Shown here in pieces: positions 61,069 through 64,000 of a stretch of DNA of 64,000 bases; position 1 is the stretch's first letter; each line of letters begins with the position of its first letter. Source of the stretch: Heliopora coerulea (lineage: Eukaryota > Cnidaria > Anthozoa > Scleralcyonacea > Helioporidae); contig JASJOG010000053.1 in NCBI GenBank assembly GCA_030142905.1, positions 1,136,501 to 1,200,500 on the forward strand, written 5' to 3'. The translations under genes were made by a program, and so were the position numbers. The notes beneath the pieces were generated by a model. The model saw only the letters and a program-made list of their open reading frames with translations. It was not told the origin of the DNA and searched no databases.

Positions 61069-62745
61069 TTTTTTTCGTCCCTTTTCTCATTAAATGCTAC
61101 GTGGGTGACAACAATTTCCTCGAAGACTTTTGTAGGCTTGCATCAAACATGGAACCTTTCATGAGGCGAATCTAATTGAAATGAAGAAAGACTTTCGTTT
61201 TGGATCATTAGTATTTGTTTCGACACTTCGACCCAAGAAAAGTTCAAGGTTTGACCCGTAGACATTACCTCTTTCTAGCTTTGGGTCATGACAACTTAAA
61301 AAACAAGGGAAGACAAGGACTTGAGAAACACTTAAAGTACCCAACATTCACAGACTTCAAAACAAAGAAAGACTTTAAATCTCTAAGTCTTTCAAGGCTT
61401 GTTTCACTCATAGGGACTTGTCCCGCCCATTGTAGGTCAGCCGGACGGTTGATGTGGTCAAAATTTATGCAGAGCATAATTGCTTGAGAAGTTCTCTTTT
61501 AATACTGTAGTAGTTGTTTTATAGAATAGTCTGCCTTTGAAAATGAAATCTTTTACCACAGTTACTTCGCTCAAAGTAAAATTGTTTCATCATTACCAAA
61601 CGAAGCATGACCACAACTGCAATATGAATAGACCACCAACTTAGAAGACTTGTTGTCAATAAATTCTTTTCGCTTTTGGTTGGAATAGCTCCGCTAGGCA
61701 TGGCATGTTCTATTGTCCATTCTCTCCACCATTTGTACTTATGATCGTTAAACAGAAAACTAATGAATAGCTTGGGATGTCAGTGAATTTTGACTGAATT
61801 AACAGACCAGAGAAAGAAGGAATGTTCGTTTTAGAAAGAGGTATCAATAGATGGATGCCCTCAAGGATAATTTTAATTTGCTTATTTTGTTTTTAACGAA
61901 CACACAGTCTGGCAAGCTTCAGGGTCGTTGCGAATAACTTAACAGAAAGTCTTCACGTTGGGAAGACGCACATACATTAGCGACACTTAGTAAAAAATCA
62001 ACTTCCTTCGCAAACTTCGTCACTGATGTGTTCAAACAAAGGCTTCGTCGAGTCCTCACTTGCCTATTTCAATGTCGTTTTAGTTTAGGTTAGGTCATCT
62101 TGATGTCAGGGGAGATTAACCAGGATCATTAAACAGGCGAATTAAGCTTTAAAGCCAAAAGGGTGTGATAATTGCGAAAACTTAGAAGATACTTGTGTTT
62201 CAAGCGAAAACTACCTGGTTTAAACTCCGACAAAGCGCCTTGGTGAAAACGTCAGTATCTCGGCTGCTTCCTAATTATCCAACAACTCCCAGATCTCTCT
62301 GGTTTTTTAATCGCCTTTCAACACTGCCCACGCAGCTCTCTTCTTTTAAATCATTGAACTGAATTTAAATTTTATGAAATACATTCATGTACCGCACGAA
62401 CTGAGGCTAGAAGATGTGAGTAAATATTTAAATATATTGATTTTTTATATTATTCAATTATTTGAATTAATTTTGGCTCTTGGTGATTGCGCTAAAGCTA
62501 CTCTCCACTATGTATACAGACGCTTGTACGAGTTCACGGACTTTGTCTGAGAGCGGAACAGGTAAGGCAGCTGTGGTGTTATGTTGGCCAGGTACAGCGC
62601 ATGAGGAACGACGTTCAAGAAGTTATCAATCGATTAGTCTCTCTAATTCTCTTCCTTCTTTCGAAGAGTTTCAAATGTATCAAGAGTTGTTGATGGTATT
62701 TAAAACATCGTAGGATTTACACGCAACAACTTTGACCAGCAGACA

Positions 62746-64000
62746 AAACTAACCAACGCAAGACTCCCAGAGATGACGTTCGTTGATAAACTTCAATTTA
62801 ATTAGCTCCTCGGATGTTGATGATTAAGAAAGATGAGCAAAGGTCGTGACCTGCACGACAAAAGTTATAAAAAGAAAAGATTAAGTCGGTAAACTCATAC
62901 TGAGTTATCACGACATCCCGTTTGTCTGACGTAACCCGCTGGGCCTCTCTGCACGGAATACTTCGCAGTATTGATATTAGTTTGCATATGTTGAGGGCAG
63001 GTAAGTGAGCAAAACAACGTTGCCGAATGAATTATTTCTAGGCAGTTATTTGCCAGTGAAATGGTGATTTTTCAGCCAATTAAAATATAAACAAAAGTAA
63101 ATCGAAGAAATGATTTCATTTCTATGTCATATCCCTTCATTTCTCATATTAATATAAATCAAAGAAGTGACATCAATTCCTAGATCCTAACATTTATTGA
63201 CACTTTGGTAACCTGCAGATAAAACTTTATCCCATAACTCTTTCGGGTTCCAAAAAGGTTTCGGTCCGGTTTCAATAATCTTGGCAATCAGCGTTGCTGA
63301 TGAAGTGACCTGAAGGTGTCTTTGAAATCGTTGATCAGTTTCTTTACACTGAACATTTTGTGTGCACTTCTTGCAAAACTCGGCCTCCCACAATCTTTGT
63401 TTCCTCTTCTTGCACTTACTACACTTCCTTGGACAATGGATATCACTGTCGATAAATTTTCAACACCTAAAACGCGAGTTCTCGAACTTGATTTGTTCAA
63501 ATGCGGACTGGAAGTAACCTATTTCACGCCCAAATCTATCTGGTATAAAACTGCTGTCTTTTCTCATCATGTCCTCTCCTACGTAACCAAAATCACGTCT
63601 GCGTTCCTAATCTTCTCCGGCTTTGTGACGACATTCAGTCCTCTTGAGCAAAATTTCGAGCTCCCGAAGCCAAAATCGACTTATTTCTTCACTTTCCTGA
63701 GGAGATGAAGACTTCTGGTTTCGCTCTGTCGGTCTGGTACAGCACGAGGGTCTATTTTCTCTTTTTATACAGTGGTGGTTGTACAAATCGTCGCTCGCGG
63801 CGTCCGCTCTCCCTTTCTCCCCAGAAAAAGTCACAAAAATGTCCTGAATTTATAGTAACTGATGTTACTTCCATATGTATTAGTTTCTTTTGGCTCGCTA
63901 ATTACTCCCATTTCCATCCCTAACATTCATAATTCTCTTTCTTTGACCTCTCTACCAGTGAGGTGTATCCGTAACATTTAAAGCACGTAAAAAGTAGTCG
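62746..64000. repeat. Long-type tandem unit U8 (cut by window end)
   Basis: Begins with the common unit-start word. It has the long-unit version of the region after the deletion point (GGTTTCGCTCTGTCGG at 63716), not the short-unit joint, so it should be a long unit of the U5 kind with an IL-1-like gene beyond the window. Confidence 0.8.

Larger units (their letters stand above)
59351..62745. repeat. Short tandem unit S3 (gene-less)
   Basis: 3395 bp, same deletion joint as S1 and S2 (near 60358). It is 47 bp longer than S2, explained by a local duplication at 61003-61068. Confidence 0.9.

Noticed and set aside
1..64000. CRISPR array or prokaryotic mobile island
   Set aside because: The periodic structure has kilobase units with spliced genes, TATA boxes and AATAAA signals; no short direct repeats with unique spacers, no ribosome-binding sites or operons.
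1..64000. tRNA or rRNA genes
   Set aside because: No cloverleaf with A and B boxes and no conserved rRNA stretch was recognised by eye; a dedicated scan (tRNAscan-SE, Infernal) was not possible.

Overview
This is a eukaryotic, AT-rich window with no bacterial-type operons. It has spliced genes with GT-AG introns, TATA boxes, a MITE family and a Penelope-like insertion. An invertebrate animal is the most likely source; the sequence does not fix the species. Almost the whole window is one tandem array. The basic unit is about 7.1-7.8 kb (long) or about 3.35 kb (short). Order from left: S1 1-3353, U1 3354-11169, U2 11170-18536, U3 18537-26331, U4 26332-33706, S2 33707-37054, U5 37055-44198, U6 44199-51994, U7 51995-59350, S3 59351-62745, U8 62746-end (cut). 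The order U3-U4-S2-U5 repeats as U6-U7-S3-U8 with an offset of about 25.65 kb, so there is a second, higher-order repeat.

Each complete long unit carries one intact four-exon gene on the minus strand, seven in all. The gene has a TATA box (TATATAAA) about 110 nt upstream of the ATG, consistent splice sites and an AATAAA overlapping the stop codon. The predicted protein has 187 residues (185 in two copies), no signal peptide and no cysteine. It has the strand layout of a beta-trefoil cytokine. The last exon contains LQS..., then FISTDQ..AVFM.G and a later WFRLVEV, which resembles the C-terminal signature of the interleukin-1 family more than FGF. I call these IL-1-like beta-trefoil genes. The gene models are well supported; the family call is an inference. 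There are two subtypes: type I in U1, U2, U4, U5, U7 and type II in U3, U6. Patches shared between subtypes suggest gene conversion.

Short units lost the whole gene by a deletion of roughly 4 kb. Every complete unit, long or short, keeps a ~200-bp inverted repeat whose two arms each contain an IRF/ISRE-type word (GAAAGTGAAA) next to a TATA-like TTATATAA in most copies; it looks like a two-way promoter or a foldback element. On its right a plus-strand reading frame begins with a hydrophobic leader, open for 127 codons only in U6. Other conserved small frames (a cysteine/lysine-rich minus-strand frame, a 44-codon minus-strand last-exon-like frame, a 64-80-codon plus-strand frame) are listed with low confidence.

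Mobile elements: six copies of a 218-bp MITE with TGA target duplication, with precise empty sites in S1, S2, S3 and U5; and one 433-bp Penelope-like insertion in intron 2 of the first gene, with a 13-bp target duplication, 140-bp tandem repeats, an inverted end and a hammerhead-like motif. The rest of each unit (mainly the last ~2.2 kb before the next unit start, and 0.8 kb upstream of each TATA box) shows no feature I can support.
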